Source of the DNA: RGUW01 sp040399325
GTDB lineage: Bacteria > Cyanobacteriota > Cyanobacteriia > PCC-6307 > Cyanobiaceae
DNA: 23,979 bases
Assembly (NCBI GenBank): GCA_040399325.1
Contig: JBBASJ010000036.1
Span: forward strand, 1 to 23,979
Direction of reading: 5' to 3'
Shown: one piece after another, positions 7,756 through 14,645 of the stretch
How the letters are laid out: every line of letters starts with the position of its first letter
Numbering within the stretch: position 1 is the first letter of the stretch
Position numbers and translations under genes: made by a program
The notes under the pieces: model-generated
The model's input: the letters and a program-made list of their open reading frames with translations, nothing else
Databases searched by the model: none
What the model was told of the DNA's origin: nothing

Positions 7756-8244
7756 ATGGCTTCTGACGGCGACACGGTCTTCGGCAACACCGTCTTCGGC
7801 AANNNNNNNNNNNNNNNNNNNNNNNNNNNNNNNNNNNNNNNNNNNNNNNNNNNNNNNNNNNNNNNNNNNNNNNNNNNNNNNNNNNNNNNNNNNNNNNNNN
7901 NNGTCTTCGGCAACACCGTCTTCGGCAAGATCCTGCGGGGCGAGATCCCCTGCGATCAGGTGTATGGCGATGATTTGTGCATTGCCTTCCGCGATGTGCA
8001 GCCCCAGGCGCCGGTGCACCTGCTGGTGATCCCGCGCAAACCCATCCCCCAGCTGCCCGATGCTGGGCCTGAGGATCAGGCGCTGTTGGGCCATCTGTTG
8101 CTGGTGGCGGCCCGGGTCGCGCAGCAGGAAGGTCTGCAGAGCTGGCGCACGGTGATCAACAGCGGGGCCGAGGCCGGCCAGACCGTGTTCCATCTGCATG
8201 TGCATGTGATCGGCGGGCGTCCACTGGCCTGGCCGCCCGGCTGA
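7756..8244 (+). CDS. HIT family nucleotide-binding protein (interrupted by assembly gap)
   Basis: After the gap the frame reads VFGKILRGEIPCDQVYGDDL and ends with the histidine triad HLHVHV within GQTVFHLHVHVIGG, followed by RPLAWPPG. These mark a HINT/PKCI-type HIT hydrolase, which removes nucleoside leaving groups such as AMP from phosphoramidates. Relatives are about 115 aa. Without the gap and the duplicated TVFGN unit this protein would be 115 aa; if the 26-bp identical ends were merged it would be 120 aa. The start MASDGDTVFG at 7756 fits the family. The N-run preserves the reading frame only because of its arbitrary length. The ABC transporter gene follows after 43 bp. Confidence 0.88.
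   Translation: MASDGDTVFGNTVFGXXXXXXXXXXXXXXXXXXXXXXXXXXXXXXXXXXVFGNTVFGKILRGEIPCDQVYGDDLCIAFRDVQPQAPVHLLVIPRKPIPQLPDAGPEDQALLGHLLLVAARVAQQEGLQSWRTVINSGAEAGQTVFHLHVHVIGGRPLAWPPG
7777..7928 (+). repeat. 15-bp tandem repeat with identical 26-bp ends on both sides of a gap
   Basis: The unit GTCTTCGGCAACACC (encoding VFGNT) occurs once fully and once in part at 7777-7802, and the same 26 bases recur at 7903-7928 after the Ns. Either the true sequence has more units, or the two contig ends overlap by 26 bp and the gap does not exist. Confidence 0.85.
7803..7902. other. Assembly gap (100 N) inside the HIT gene
   Basis: A second run of exactly 100 undetermined bases, placed inside a tandem repeat near the 5' end of the HIT gene. 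The identical flanks suggest assembler failure at a repeat rather than a large missing segment. Confidence 0.95.
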
Positions 8245-8287
8245 AGCGCCAGGCCCACCGCCACAATGGGCCGAGCAAGCGATCCCC

Positions 8288-10300
8288 ATGAACCCCTTTC
8301 AGGCCCTGCGGGCCCAGCTCGGCAAGCTGCAACGGTTGGCCCAGCCCTACTTTCTGCCGCTGGAGAACGGCAGCAGCAGCGGCAGTGCCTGGCAGTTTCT
8401 GCTGCTGGTGCTGGCCCTGCTGGCCGTGGTGGTGGGGGTCACGCTGTTGCTGCTCACCGGTGCCGTGACCCTGGCGGGCAGCCTGGTGCCCGAGCTGCGC
8501 GACCGCTTCCTGCCTGGTGTGCCCCAACGGGTGGCCGCCGTGTGGCAGGGCCCCATCGGTGTGGTGGTCATGGTGCTGATGGCTGCGGGGCTGAGTGGCT
8601 TTGTGGCATGTCGCACCCGCCTGCGCCAGGGCCGCTGGGTTCCCTGGTTGCTGATGGGGGTGATCACCTTGCTGATCCTGGTGATCAACGGCATCAATGT
8701 GGGCATCAGTTTCATCGCCCGCAACGTCGATAACACCCTTGTCGCCTATGACCGCGATGGCTTCTGGAAAGCCATCGCCATCTATGCCTTCTGTCTGGTC
8801 CTGGCGCTGCCGATTAGGGCGCTGCAGAGTTATTTGATTCCCAAGCTCGGACTGCTGTGGCGCGAATGGCTCAGCGGCCGTTTGTTGTCACGCTATTTGC
8901 AGAACCGAGTTTATTACAACCTTAACCCCAACGACGAGTCGAACGAGGAGATCGACAACCCCGATCAGAGGATCTCGCAGGATGCCGCCAGCTTCACTGG
9001 TACCAGCCTGAATGTGACGGTCGAAATTCTCTCGGCTTTGCTCACATTTGTGAGCTTTATCATCGTGCTGTGGAGTATCAACGTACAGCTGGCACTCCTG
9101 CTTCTGGCCTACTCAGTGGGGGGCACGGTCCTGGTGGTCGTCGCCAGCCGCAAACTGGTGGTGTTGAACTATCAGCAACTCAAGCTCGAGGCCGACTTTC
9201 GTTATGGGCTTGTTCATATTCGCGACAATGCCGAATCAATCGCCTTCTACCGTGGTGAAAGCCAGGAGGGCAAAGAGACGAGCCGCAGGCTCAGCAGGGC
9301 AATTCGTAATTATGACCGCCTGATCATCTGGGAAGCGCTCATCAATGTGATTCAGCGCTCCTATGACTATTTTTCGCGTTTTCTGCCCTGGCTGGTACTC
9401 GCACCAATCTATTTCGCCAAGGGCGTTGATTTCGGTGTCTTCGGTCAGGCCGGCATTGCCTTTTCCATGGTGTTTTCTTCGGTCAGTTATATTGTCAATA
9501 ACATTGAGCGGCTGTCGGCATTTTCGGCATCCATCAGCCGCCTTGAGGGTTTTCAGGGCAAGGTCGATCAGCTCAGTCGAGAGGCGGCTGAGCTGCTTGA
9601 TCGCGATGGCCCTGAACCATCCGAGCCGGTGCCCCAACGTCAGGGTTCGATCCTGCTGAGCCATGTGGACCTGCTGCTGCCCCGGTCGCAGCGCTGCCTG
9701 ATCCGCGATCTGAGTCTCAGCGTGGATCGCCAGCAGCGGTTGCTGGTGGTGGGCCCCTCAGGTTGCGGCAAGACGTCGTTTCTGCGGCTGGTGAGCGGTC
9801 TCTGGCCGGCCGCCGCAGGCCAGGTGGAGCGCCCACCGGTGGGGGATCTGCTGTTCATTCCCCAGAAGCCCTACATGCTGCTGGGCAGCCTGCGCGAACA
9901 GCTCAGCTACCCCCAGGCGCCCGATCGCTTCAGCGACGAGCAGCTGCGCCACGTGCTCGAGCAGGTGCGCCTGGGTGAGCTGGTGCAGCGCTACCCCGAC
10001 CTTGAGATCAAACAGGACTGGCCCCGGCTGCTTTCGCTGGGTGAGCAGCAGCGCCTGGCCTTTGCCCGTCTGCTGCTCAATTCCCCTTGTTTCGTGGTGC
10101 TTGATGAGGCCACCAGCGCCCTCGATGTGGCGACCGAGTCCTATCTCTACGGTCTGCTGGCCGAGCGGGAGATGGCGTTTGTGAGCGTTGGTCACCGCCC
10201 CACCCTGACGGCTTTCCACGACACTGTGCTCGAGCTCGACGGTACGGGAAGCTGGCGCTTGCTTCCCGCTGCCGGTTACGACCTCACCCGCCATGGCTGA
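8288..10300 (+). CDS. ABC transporter, fused permease and ATPase (ABCD / SbmA-BacA-like)
   Basis: The 670-aa half-transporter has membrane segments in residues about 36-420 and an ATPase domain from about 455. The permease half carries YYNLNPN...EEIDNPDQRISQDA (near residues 216-240), the loop typical of the ABCD (peroxisomal type) and SbmA/BacA transporters. The ATPase shows Walker A GPSGCGKT (about 489), signature LSLGEQQRL (about 582) and Walker B VVLDEATSALD (about 604). It probably works as a homodimer in a membrane; the substrate is unknown, with fatty acyl, cobalamin or peptide cargo known in relatives. The part from about 8800 to 9640 is lower in GC than the rest of the gene. The last 8 bp overlap the Hli gene. 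Confidence 0.9.
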   Translation: MNPFQALRAQLGKLQRLAQPYFLPLENGSSSGSAWQFLLLVLALLAVVVGVTLLLLTGAVTLAGSLVPELRDRFLPGVPQRVAAVWQGPIGVVVMVLMAAGLSGFVACRTRLRQGRWVPWLLMGVITLLILVINGINVGISFIARNVDNTLVAYDRDGFWKAIAIYAFCLVLALPIRALQSYLIPKLGLLWREWLSGRLLSRYLQNRVYYNLNPNDESNEEIDNPDQRISQDAASFTGTSLNVTVEILSALLTFVSFIIVLWSINVQLALLLLAYSVGGTVLVVVASRKLVVLNYQQLKLEADFRYGLVHIRDNAESIAFYRGESQEGKETSRRLSRAIRNYDRLIIWEALINVIQRSYDYFSRFLPWLVLAPIYFAKGVDFGVFGQAGIAFSMVFSSVSYIVNNIERLSAFSASISRLEGFQGKVDQLSREAAELLDRDGPEPSEPVPQRQGSILLSHVDLLLPRSQRCLIRDLSLSVDRQQRLLVVGPSGCGKTSFLRLVSGLWPAAAGQVERPPVGDLLFIPQKPYMLLGSLREQLSYPQAPDRFSDEQLRHVLEQVRLGELVQRYPDLEIKQDWPRLLSLGEQQRLAFARLLLNSPCFVVLDEATSALDVATESYLYGLLAEREMAFVSVGHRPTLTAFHDTVLELDGTGSWRLLPAAGYDLTRHG

Positions 10301-10475
10301 TCCGATGACCACCCCTGAGACCAGTGCCACCACCTCCGAGGTGCCGGCCTTCGGCTGGAGCGCCTATGCCGAACGGGTGAACGGTCGCTTTGCCATGGTG
10401 GGTTTCGTGGCTGTGCTTCTCGTTGAGCTCATCAGCCACGACACGTTTCTGCACTGGGCGGGCCTGGTGCCCTGA
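10293..10475 (+). CDS. hli: High-light-inducible (Hli/Scp) chlorophyll-binding one-helix protein
   Basis: The 60-aa protein contains the Hli signature ERVNGRFAMVGFVAVLLVELIS (residues about 28-49; Glu, Asn and His/Arg positions bind chlorophyll) in a single membrane helix, preceded by a polar N-terminus with FGWSAYAE. Hli proteins sit in thylakoid membranes, bind chlorophyll and carotenoid, and protect photosystem assembly under excess light. The ATG overlaps the end of the ABC transporter gene (shared ATGGCTGA, 10293-10300), so translation is coupled and the two are one operon. The HIT - ABC transporter - hli order is one I associate with picocyanobacteria, which hints that the transporter has a role in photosynthetic membranes or stress. 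Confidence 0.92.
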   Translation: MADPMTTPETSATTSEVPAFGWSAYAERVNGRFAMVGFVAVLLVELISHDTFLHWAGLVP

Positions 10476-10477
10476 CG

Positions 10478-10492
10478 GCTGCTCAGGGCAGC
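10478..10492. terminator. Small hairpin between convergent hli and lipoprotein genes
   Basis: GCTGC and GCAGC form a 5-bp stem around a TCAGG loop, starting just after the hli stop and overlapping the stop region of the convergent gene. There is no T tract, so termination is a guess. Confidence 0.25.
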
Positions 10493-10977
10493 GTTACCAG
10501 ATCGATCTGCCAGAGCCCGTCGCGGCTTACCTGGACCGCCAGCTGGCGCCCGTCGGCCCTCAGGCCGACCGCCGTGGCAATGGCTCCAGGGCCCATCGCA
10601 ATCGGTTGCAGGCTCTGCAGCGAGCGGCGATAGAGCACCACCTCACTGCGGCCCTCGAGCTGCCGCACCAGGGCCAGACGCTCGCCGCGGGCATCGACGC
10701 TGACGCTGATCGGCAGGGCATCGGCCCGGTTGAGTCCGGGCAGGGGCACCGGCCGCTGTTGCTGCAGATCGATCAACTGCACCTGCTCGCGGCCGCCCCG
10801 CTGCTCGATCACCGCCAGCCAGCGTTCACCCAGGGCAGGGTTGCGATGGCCGCCGGCCTGCTCGAGCTGGCGGTTGAGCCCGTTCAGCGGCACCGGCATC
10901 GCCCCCATGCAGCCGCCGACCAGGATCGGCAGCAGGGCGCTCAGCAGCAAACCCGGCCTCAGGCGCGGCGCTCTCAT
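10483..10977 (-). CDS. Putative lipoprotein with TolB-like beta-propeller repeats (second of pair)
   Basis: From the ATG at 10977 the 164-aa protein begins MRAPRLRPGLLLSALLPILV and has a lipobox ending at Cys23 (VGGC), so it should be lipid-anchored on the periplasmic side. The mature part contains short repeats of the propeller-blade type, such as RNPALGERWLAVIEQRGGREQVQLIDLQ and ISVSVDARGERLALVRQ. The third repeat is GLRADGRQLAVQVSRDGLWQIDL. Three blades are too few for a closed ring. The start leaves 10 bp after the upstream gene; in-frame upstream starts lie inside that gene and would break the signal peptide. Function is unknown; TolB-like propellers usually bind proteins. Confidence 0.75.
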   Translation of the reverse strand: MRAPRLRPGLLLSALLPILVGGCMGAMPVPLNGLNRQLEQAGGHRNPALGERWLAVIEQRGGREQVQLIDLQQQRPVPLPGLNRADALPISVSVDARGERLALVRQLEGRSEVVLYRRSLQSLQPIAMGPGAIATAVGLRADGRQLAVQVSRDGLWQIDLVTLP

Positions 10978-10987
10978 GGCACTGGTC

Positions 10988-11557
10988 TCATGGCAGTGCA
11001 TTGCTGCTGCGCAGACCTGGAGCGCGGTCGGGTTCCAGCAGGGTCGAGAGGTCAAACAGCTGGACCCGCTGCTGGCCGCCCTGCACCAGTTGCAGGGCCA
11101 GGGTCTGGCCGTCAGGGGCGAGGCTCAGCTGCTCGACCCTGGCGCCGGGCGGCGGCGGCAGCCGCAGCAGCTGGCCGGTCAGCCGATCCTCGATCGCCGC
11201 CATGGTCTGGTGGCCCTGCTGCAGAAGCACGGCCAGGTAGCGGCCGTTCCAGCTCAGGGCCGGCGAGCGGTGGGGCAGATGGCCGCGCAGGTGACGCAGC
11301 GCCAGCACCCGCCCGCTGGGCTGCTCCTGCAGCAGCACCATGCTGCGTCCGTTGGATTCGACGATGCTCGCCAACAGGCGGCCGTCTCCGCTCAGGGCCG
11401 GATCGCGGCGTTGCTGGGCGCTCCCCAGCGCGGTAGGGGGAGCCTGGCGTCGGCTGAACAGTCCAAGGCCCACACCATCGCCGTCGCAACCCGCCAGGCC
11501 CAGGGCGGCGGCGGTGCTGAGCAGCACGGCGATCAGAGGAATCCGGCGACCGGCCAA
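10988..11557 (-). CDS. Putative lipoprotein with TolB-like beta-propeller repeats (first of pair)
   Basis: This 189-aa protein begins MAGRRIPLIAVLLSTAAALG with a clear lipobox LAGC (Cys24). Blade-like repeats follow: RRDPALSGDGRLLASIVESNG, RSPALSWNGRYLAVLLQQG and QLSLAPDGQTLALQLVQGG, each ending in a strand that describes a variable (LLQEQ, AIEDR, LFDLS). Residues about 26-45 are a Gly/Ser/Pro linker. The start is a TTG at 11557 placed one base before the ycf66 stop codon ends (TGA then TTG), the only start that keeps the signal peptide intact; it suggests start by re-initiation after ycf66. It is related in pattern to the lipoprotein downstream, and both may be products of one duplicated gene. 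Confidence 0.75.
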   Translation of the reverse strand: MAGRRIPLIAVLLSTAAALGLAGCDGDGVGLGLFSRRQAPPTALGSAQQRRDPALSGDGRLLASIVESNGRSMVLLQEQPSGRVLALRHLRGHLPHRSPALSWNGRYLAVLLQQGHQTMAAIEDRLTGQLLRLPPPPGARVEQLSLAPDGQTLALQLVQGGQQRVQLFDLSTLLEPDRAPGLRSSNALP

Positions 11558-12484
11558 TCAGTCGTCGAACCGCGAGGAGTTGTCGCGGGGCCGTGGTTCG
11601 CGTGCAGCGGGGCTCTCGGGTACCGGCCGTGAGGTCGGCGGGGTACTGGGCGCGGCATTCGACGCGCCACCATCAACAGGGCGAAAGTCGGCATCGCTGA
11701 TGCCCGCCTGGGTTGCTCGGCTGCTGCGCAGCGGTTCGCCCAATGGTGACCGCGCTGGAGCTGTCTGGGATGCGGCAGCGGGTGCTGCCGAACCCGGCCC
11801 GCGGCGGCTCGAGCGGGGCATGGCGTCGTCGCTCGCCGACGGACGGCTGCCGCGGCGGGGTTCGGGGCGGGTGTCGCGCTCACGGCGACGGGCGCCGAAT
11901 TCGGGCGCTTCGGTGCTGCCGGTGCCGCCGGCACTCCAGCGGGAGGGACGCCTGGGCTCGGGGCTATCGCGATCCCAGCCCTCATCGGCATCACGTCGGC
12001 TGGCGGCCCGCTCCGGAATGGCGGCGCGGCTGCTGGGACGGCGCGGCCGGTAGAAATCGTCGGCCTCGTCGTCGTCGCGACTGGGGATGCGCCGCCGGAT
12101 CGGTTCGGGTTCGTCAAAGCGGTCCACGCCCGAATCCCAGCTCCGCCCGCCCATCTGCGGCCGGTAGGGGGCTGGCGGCTCGTCGTCCTCGAAGTAGGAC
12201 GAGCGGCGGGCCTGCTCGGTGGTCACCCCACGCAGGCGCACGCTCTCGTAGGCAAAGAAGACGGTCGTGCCGGCGAGCAGAAACTGGCCGAACTGCAGGA
12301 TCGGGTCGAGGCGCCAGCCCTGAAAGAAGAGGATGCCGCCGCAGAGCAGGCCAACGGCAGCGAAGAAGACGTCGTAATCACGGGCCAGGGCCGGCTTGAA
12401 GCTGCGCATGAAATACAGCAGCGCTCCGCCCACGGCGAGAACGATGCCGACGATGCTGGCCCAGTTGAGGCTGGCGTTGACCAC
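11558..12484 (-). CDS. ycf66: Ycf66 family membrane protein with long disordered tail
   Basis: The first 86 residues match the Ycf66 family: three membrane helices (about 8-26, 40-56, 62-81) with MVNASLNWASIVGIVLAVGG and FQGWRLDPILQFGQFLL as recognisable parts. Ycf66 is conserved in cyanobacteria and some plastids; its role is not known. The remaining 220 residues are a low-complexity tail rich in Arg, Pro, Ser, Asp and Glu, with many RR, RRP and DD pairs, and are probably disordered in the cytoplasm. The start is GTG at 12484. psbX lies upstream on the same strand with 85 bp between them, and the TTG-started lipoprotein follows without a gap. Confidence 0.85.
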   Translation of the reverse strand: MVNASLNWASIVGIVLAVGGALLYFMRSFKPALARDYDVFFAAVGLLCGGILFFQGWRLDPILQFGQFLLAGTTVFFAYESVRLRGVTTEQARRSSYFEDDEPPAPYRPQMGGRSWDSGVDRFDEPEPIRRRIPSRDDDEADDFYRPRRPSSRAAIPERAASRRDADEGWDRDSPEPRRPSRWSAGGTGSTEAPEFGARRRERDTRPEPRRGSRPSASDDAMPRSSRRGPGSAAPAAASQTAPARSPLGEPLRSSRATQAGISDADFRPVDGGASNAAPSTPPTSRPVPESPAAREPRPRDNSSRFDD

Positions 12485-12569
12485 GCGGTGTCACCCTGGT
12501 GAACCCAGCCCGCACGGGCGAGGGGATTGGTACACCCAGTTTAGGGACCCTGTCAGGAGGGCTCCTCGA

Positions 12570-12692
12570 TCAGAGCTTGCGGTCGACCCGGTCGTTCTGG
12601 CTGATCAGCACCAGGGCCACCGTGATCGGCACCACCACGATCACCGCGCCCCAGACGAGGCTGCTGAGGAAGTTGGCGAGGGAAGGGGTCAT
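12570..12692 (-). CDS. psbX: Photosystem II reaction centre protein X
   Basis: Reading the minus strand from the ATG at 12692 gives a 40-aa protein starting MTPSLANFLSSLVWGAVIVV and ending SQNDRVDRKL. This is the PsbX pattern: MTPSL(A)NF, one membrane helix (about residues 11-30) and a short charged C-terminal tail. PsbX sits beside cytochrome b559 in photosystem II and helps turnover at the QB site. Its length is normal (39-41 aa). The gene is divergent from the YggT gene. The pairing of psbX with ycf66 and YggT next to accC is an arrangement I associate with picocyanobacteria. Confidence 0.95.
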   Translation of the reverse strand: MTPSLANFLSSLVWGAVIVVVPITVALVLISQNDRVDRKL

Positions 12693-12719
12693 GGCCTGGG
12701 CCGCTGCGCGATGGCTCGG

Positions 12720-12750
12720 ATCCTAGGCAGTGATCGTCGCTTCCTAGGCT
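12720..12750. promoter_or_regulatory. Divergent psbX / YggT promoter region with repeated TCCTAGGC
   Basis: TCCTAGGC occurs at 12721-12728 and again at 12742-12749, spaced 21 bp, two helical turns. On the minus strand the first copy forms TAGGAT (12725-12720), a possible -10 box 28 bp before psbX. On the plus strand the second forms TAGGCT (12745-12750), a possible -10 box 25 bp before the YggT GTG. The repeats could equally be an operator. Confidence 0.4.
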
Positions 12751-12774
12751 TGCGCGCGTGCTGCTTAGAGCTTT

Positions 12775-13080
12775 GTGACGGCCCTGCCCCTGCTTCACCT
12801 GGCCCTGGGTCTGCTGCTGGCCGGTTGGACCTTGCTGTTTCTGTTTCGCATCGTCCTGACCTGGTACCCCCAGATCGATCTGAACAAAGGGGTGATGCGA
12901 CTGGTCGGCGCGCCGACCGAGCCCTTGCTGGCACCGACCCGACGGTGGATTCAGCCGATCGGCGGTGTCGATGTCACCCCTGTGGTCTGGGTGGGCCTGA
13001 TCAGCCTGCTGCGGGAACTGCTGGTCGGCCAGCAAGGTCTGATCACCCAGGTGATGCAGCGGTCGCTCCCGGTCGCCTGA
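12775..13080 (+). CDS. YggT/Ycf19 family membrane protein
   Basis: A 101-aa protein with two YggT-type hydrophobic segments: residues about 5-30 (LHLALGLLLAGWTLLFLFRIVLTWYP) and about 65-85 (VDVTPVVWVGLISLLRELLV). Between them is the conserved linker LVGAPTEPLLAPTRRWIQPIGGVD, where the (T/N)EP-L-P-R and I-PP/GG-D patterns define the family. Relatives in plastids (YlmG/Ycf19) affect nucleoid distribution and thylakoid complex assembly; bacterial ones lie near cell-division genes. The start is GTG at 12775; no in-frame ATG is near. It ends 6 bp before the convergent accC stop. Confidence 0.88.
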   Translation: MTALPLLHLALGLLLAGWTLLFLFRIVLTWYPQIDLNKGVMRLVGAPTEPLLAPTRRWIQPIGGVDVTPVVWVGLISLLRELLVGQQGLITQVMQRSLPVA

Positions 13081-13086
13081 CGGGGT

Positions 13087-14439
13087 TCAGGGCTGGGGCA
13101 GCATCTCCTGCTCCACAAACTTGGTGTGCACGTCCCCGCGCTGAAACTCGGGCCGATCCAGCAGCGCCAGGTGAAAGTCAATGGTGGTCGGAATCCCGGT
13201 CACGGCGCATTCCGACAGGGCCCGGCGCAGCCGTTTGAGGGCATGGTCGCGGTCGACGCCCCAGACGATCAGCTTGCCGATCAGCGAGTCGTAGAAGGGC
13301 GGTATTTCATATCCGGTGTAGACGTGGCTGTCGACCCGCACACCAGGGCCACCGGGTGGCAGCCAGCCGGTGATCTTGCCGGGCGCGGGTCTGAAGTTCT
13401 GACGCGGGTCTTCGGCGTTGATGCGCACTTCGATGGCGTGACCCCGCAACTGAATCTCGCTCTGCTGCACGCTGATCGGCTCGCCACCGGCGATGCGCAG
13501 CTGTTCGGCGATCAGGTCGACGCCCGTGACCACCTCGGTGACCGGATGCTCCACCTGGATGCGGGTGTTCATCTCCATGAAATAGAAAGCACCGCTTCGG
13601 TCCACAAGAAATTCGACGGTGCCGGCGCCCTCGTAGCCGATGCTGCGCGCGGCGGCCACAGCGGCCTCGCCCATCTGGCGGCGCAGATCGGGCGTCACCG
13701 CCGTGCTGGGGGCTTCTTCGAGCAGCTTCTGATGCCGTCGCTGGATCGAGCAGTCGCGTTCGCCCAGGTGCACCACGTTGCCGTGGCGGTCGGCCAGCAC
13801 CTGCACCTCGACATGGCGGGGCCGGTCGACGAATTTCTCCATGTAAAGGCCCGGGTTGCCGAAAGCCGCTTCGGCTTCGCCCTGGGCCGCCTTGAACAGG
13901 CTCTCGAGCTGGTCGGGCCCCGGCACCAGGCGCATGCCACGCCCGCCGCCACCCGCGGTGGCCTTGATCATCACTGGATACCCCATGCGCTCGGCCAGCC
14001 CCGCGGCCTGGCGGTGGTCGGCCAGCAGGCCTTCGCTGCCGGGGATCGTGGGCACCCCCACCTTCTGCATGGTGGCCTTGGCCGTCGACTTGTCGCCCAT
14101 GGCCCGGATGGCCTCGGGGGAGGGACCCACAAAGATCAGGCCATGGTCCTGGCAGATCTCGGCAAAGCGGTCGTTCTCGGCCAGAAAGCCGTAGCCCGGA
14201 TGAATCGCATCAGCCCCGCGGGAGATCGCTGCCGCGAGGATGTTGGGAATGTTCAGGTAGCTCTTGCTGCTTGGGGCCTCACCCACGCACACGGCTTCGT
14301 CGGCCAGCTGCACATGCAGGGCATTGCGGTCGACGGTGCTGTAGATCGCCACGGTGGCAATTCCCAGTTCGCGGCAACTGCGCAGGATTCGAAGTGCGAT
14401 TTCGCCACGGTTGGCGATCAGCAGTTTGCCGATGGGCAT
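13087..14439 (-). CDS. accC: Acetyl-CoA carboxylase, biotin carboxylase subunit
   Basis: AccC adds bicarbonate to biotin on AccB using ATP, the first step of fatty-acid synthesis. The 450-aa protein is the usual length and in the usual domain order: N-terminal KLLIANRGEIALRI (residues 5-18), an ATP-grasp domain with the Gly-rich loop AGGGGRGM (162-169), the active-site strand FMEMNTRIQVEHP (287-299, including Glu289, Arg293 and Glu297) and a C-terminal domain with RINAEDP (339-345). All key residues are in place. The start MPIGKLLIANRG is unambiguous. It is transcribed alone, divergent from tRNA-Leu with 113 bp between, and converges on the YggT gene. Confidence 0.97.
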   Translation of the reverse strand: MPIGKLLIANRGEIALRILRSCRELGIATVAIYSTVDRNALHVQLADEAVCVGEAPSSKSYLNIPNILAAAISRGADAIHPGYGFLAENDRFAEICQDHGLIFVGPSPEAIRAMGDKSTAKATMQKVGVPTIPGSEGLLADHRQAAGLAERMGYPVMIKATAGGGGRGMRLVPGPDQLESLFKAAQGEAEAAFGNPGLYMEKFVDRPRHVEVQVLADRHGNVVHLGERDCSIQRRHQKLLEEAPSTAVTPDLRRQMGEAAVAAARSIGYEGAGTVEFLVDRSGAFYFMEMNTRIQVEHPVTEVVTGVDLIAEQLRIAGGEPISVQQSEIQLRGHAIEVRINAEDPRQNFRPAPGKITGWLPPGGPGVRVDSHVYTGYEIPPFYDSLIGKLIVWGVDRDHALKRLRRALSECAVTGIPTTIDFHLALLDRPEFQRGDVHTKFVEQEMLPQP

Positions 14440-14510
14440 CCGCGAAGGGCTGGGTGCAGCGGGCAGGGCCGCTGCGGACTGTATCAGCGCTCACCCGGTC
14501 AGCCTGTGGG

Positions 14511-14516
14511 TATATT
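14511..14516 (+). promoter_or_regulatory. Candidate -10 element for tRNA-Leu
   Basis: TATATT matches the -10 consensus at five of six positions and stands out in GC-rich surroundings. It lies 36 bp before the mature tRNA 5' end, allowing a short 5' leader. No clear -35 is visible. Confidence 0.5.
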
Positions 14517-14552
14517 GCTCGGCTGAAGCGGCCCGCCGCTTCTGACAACCAC

Positions 14553-14634
14553 GCGGATGTGGTGGAATTGGTAGACACGCACGTTTGAGGGGCGTGTGGC
14601 TTCGGCCTTGCGAGTTCAAGTCTCGCCATCCGCA
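14553..14634 (+). tRNA. tRNA-Leu (anticodon GAG)
   Basis: The 82-nt sequence folds as a class II tRNA. The acceptor stem is GCGGATG with CATCCGC (14627-14633) and discriminator A at 14634. The D region GGTGGAATTGGTAGACAC is typical of tRNA-Leu. The anticodon stem is CACGT/GCGTG with loop TTGAGGG and GAG at 14587-14589. A long variable arm follows (TGGCTTCGGCC), and the T arm is GCGAG-TTCAAGT-CTCGC. CCA is not encoded. A run of six T (14636-14641) follows at once, and the LpxB-like gene starts 11 nt after the tRNA. Confidence 0.96.
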
Positions 14635-14645
14635 CTTTTTTCTTG

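Noticed and set aside
13126..14526. Long plus-strand open frame antisense to accC
   Set aside because: No recognisable protein family; accC on the other strand is complete and conserved.
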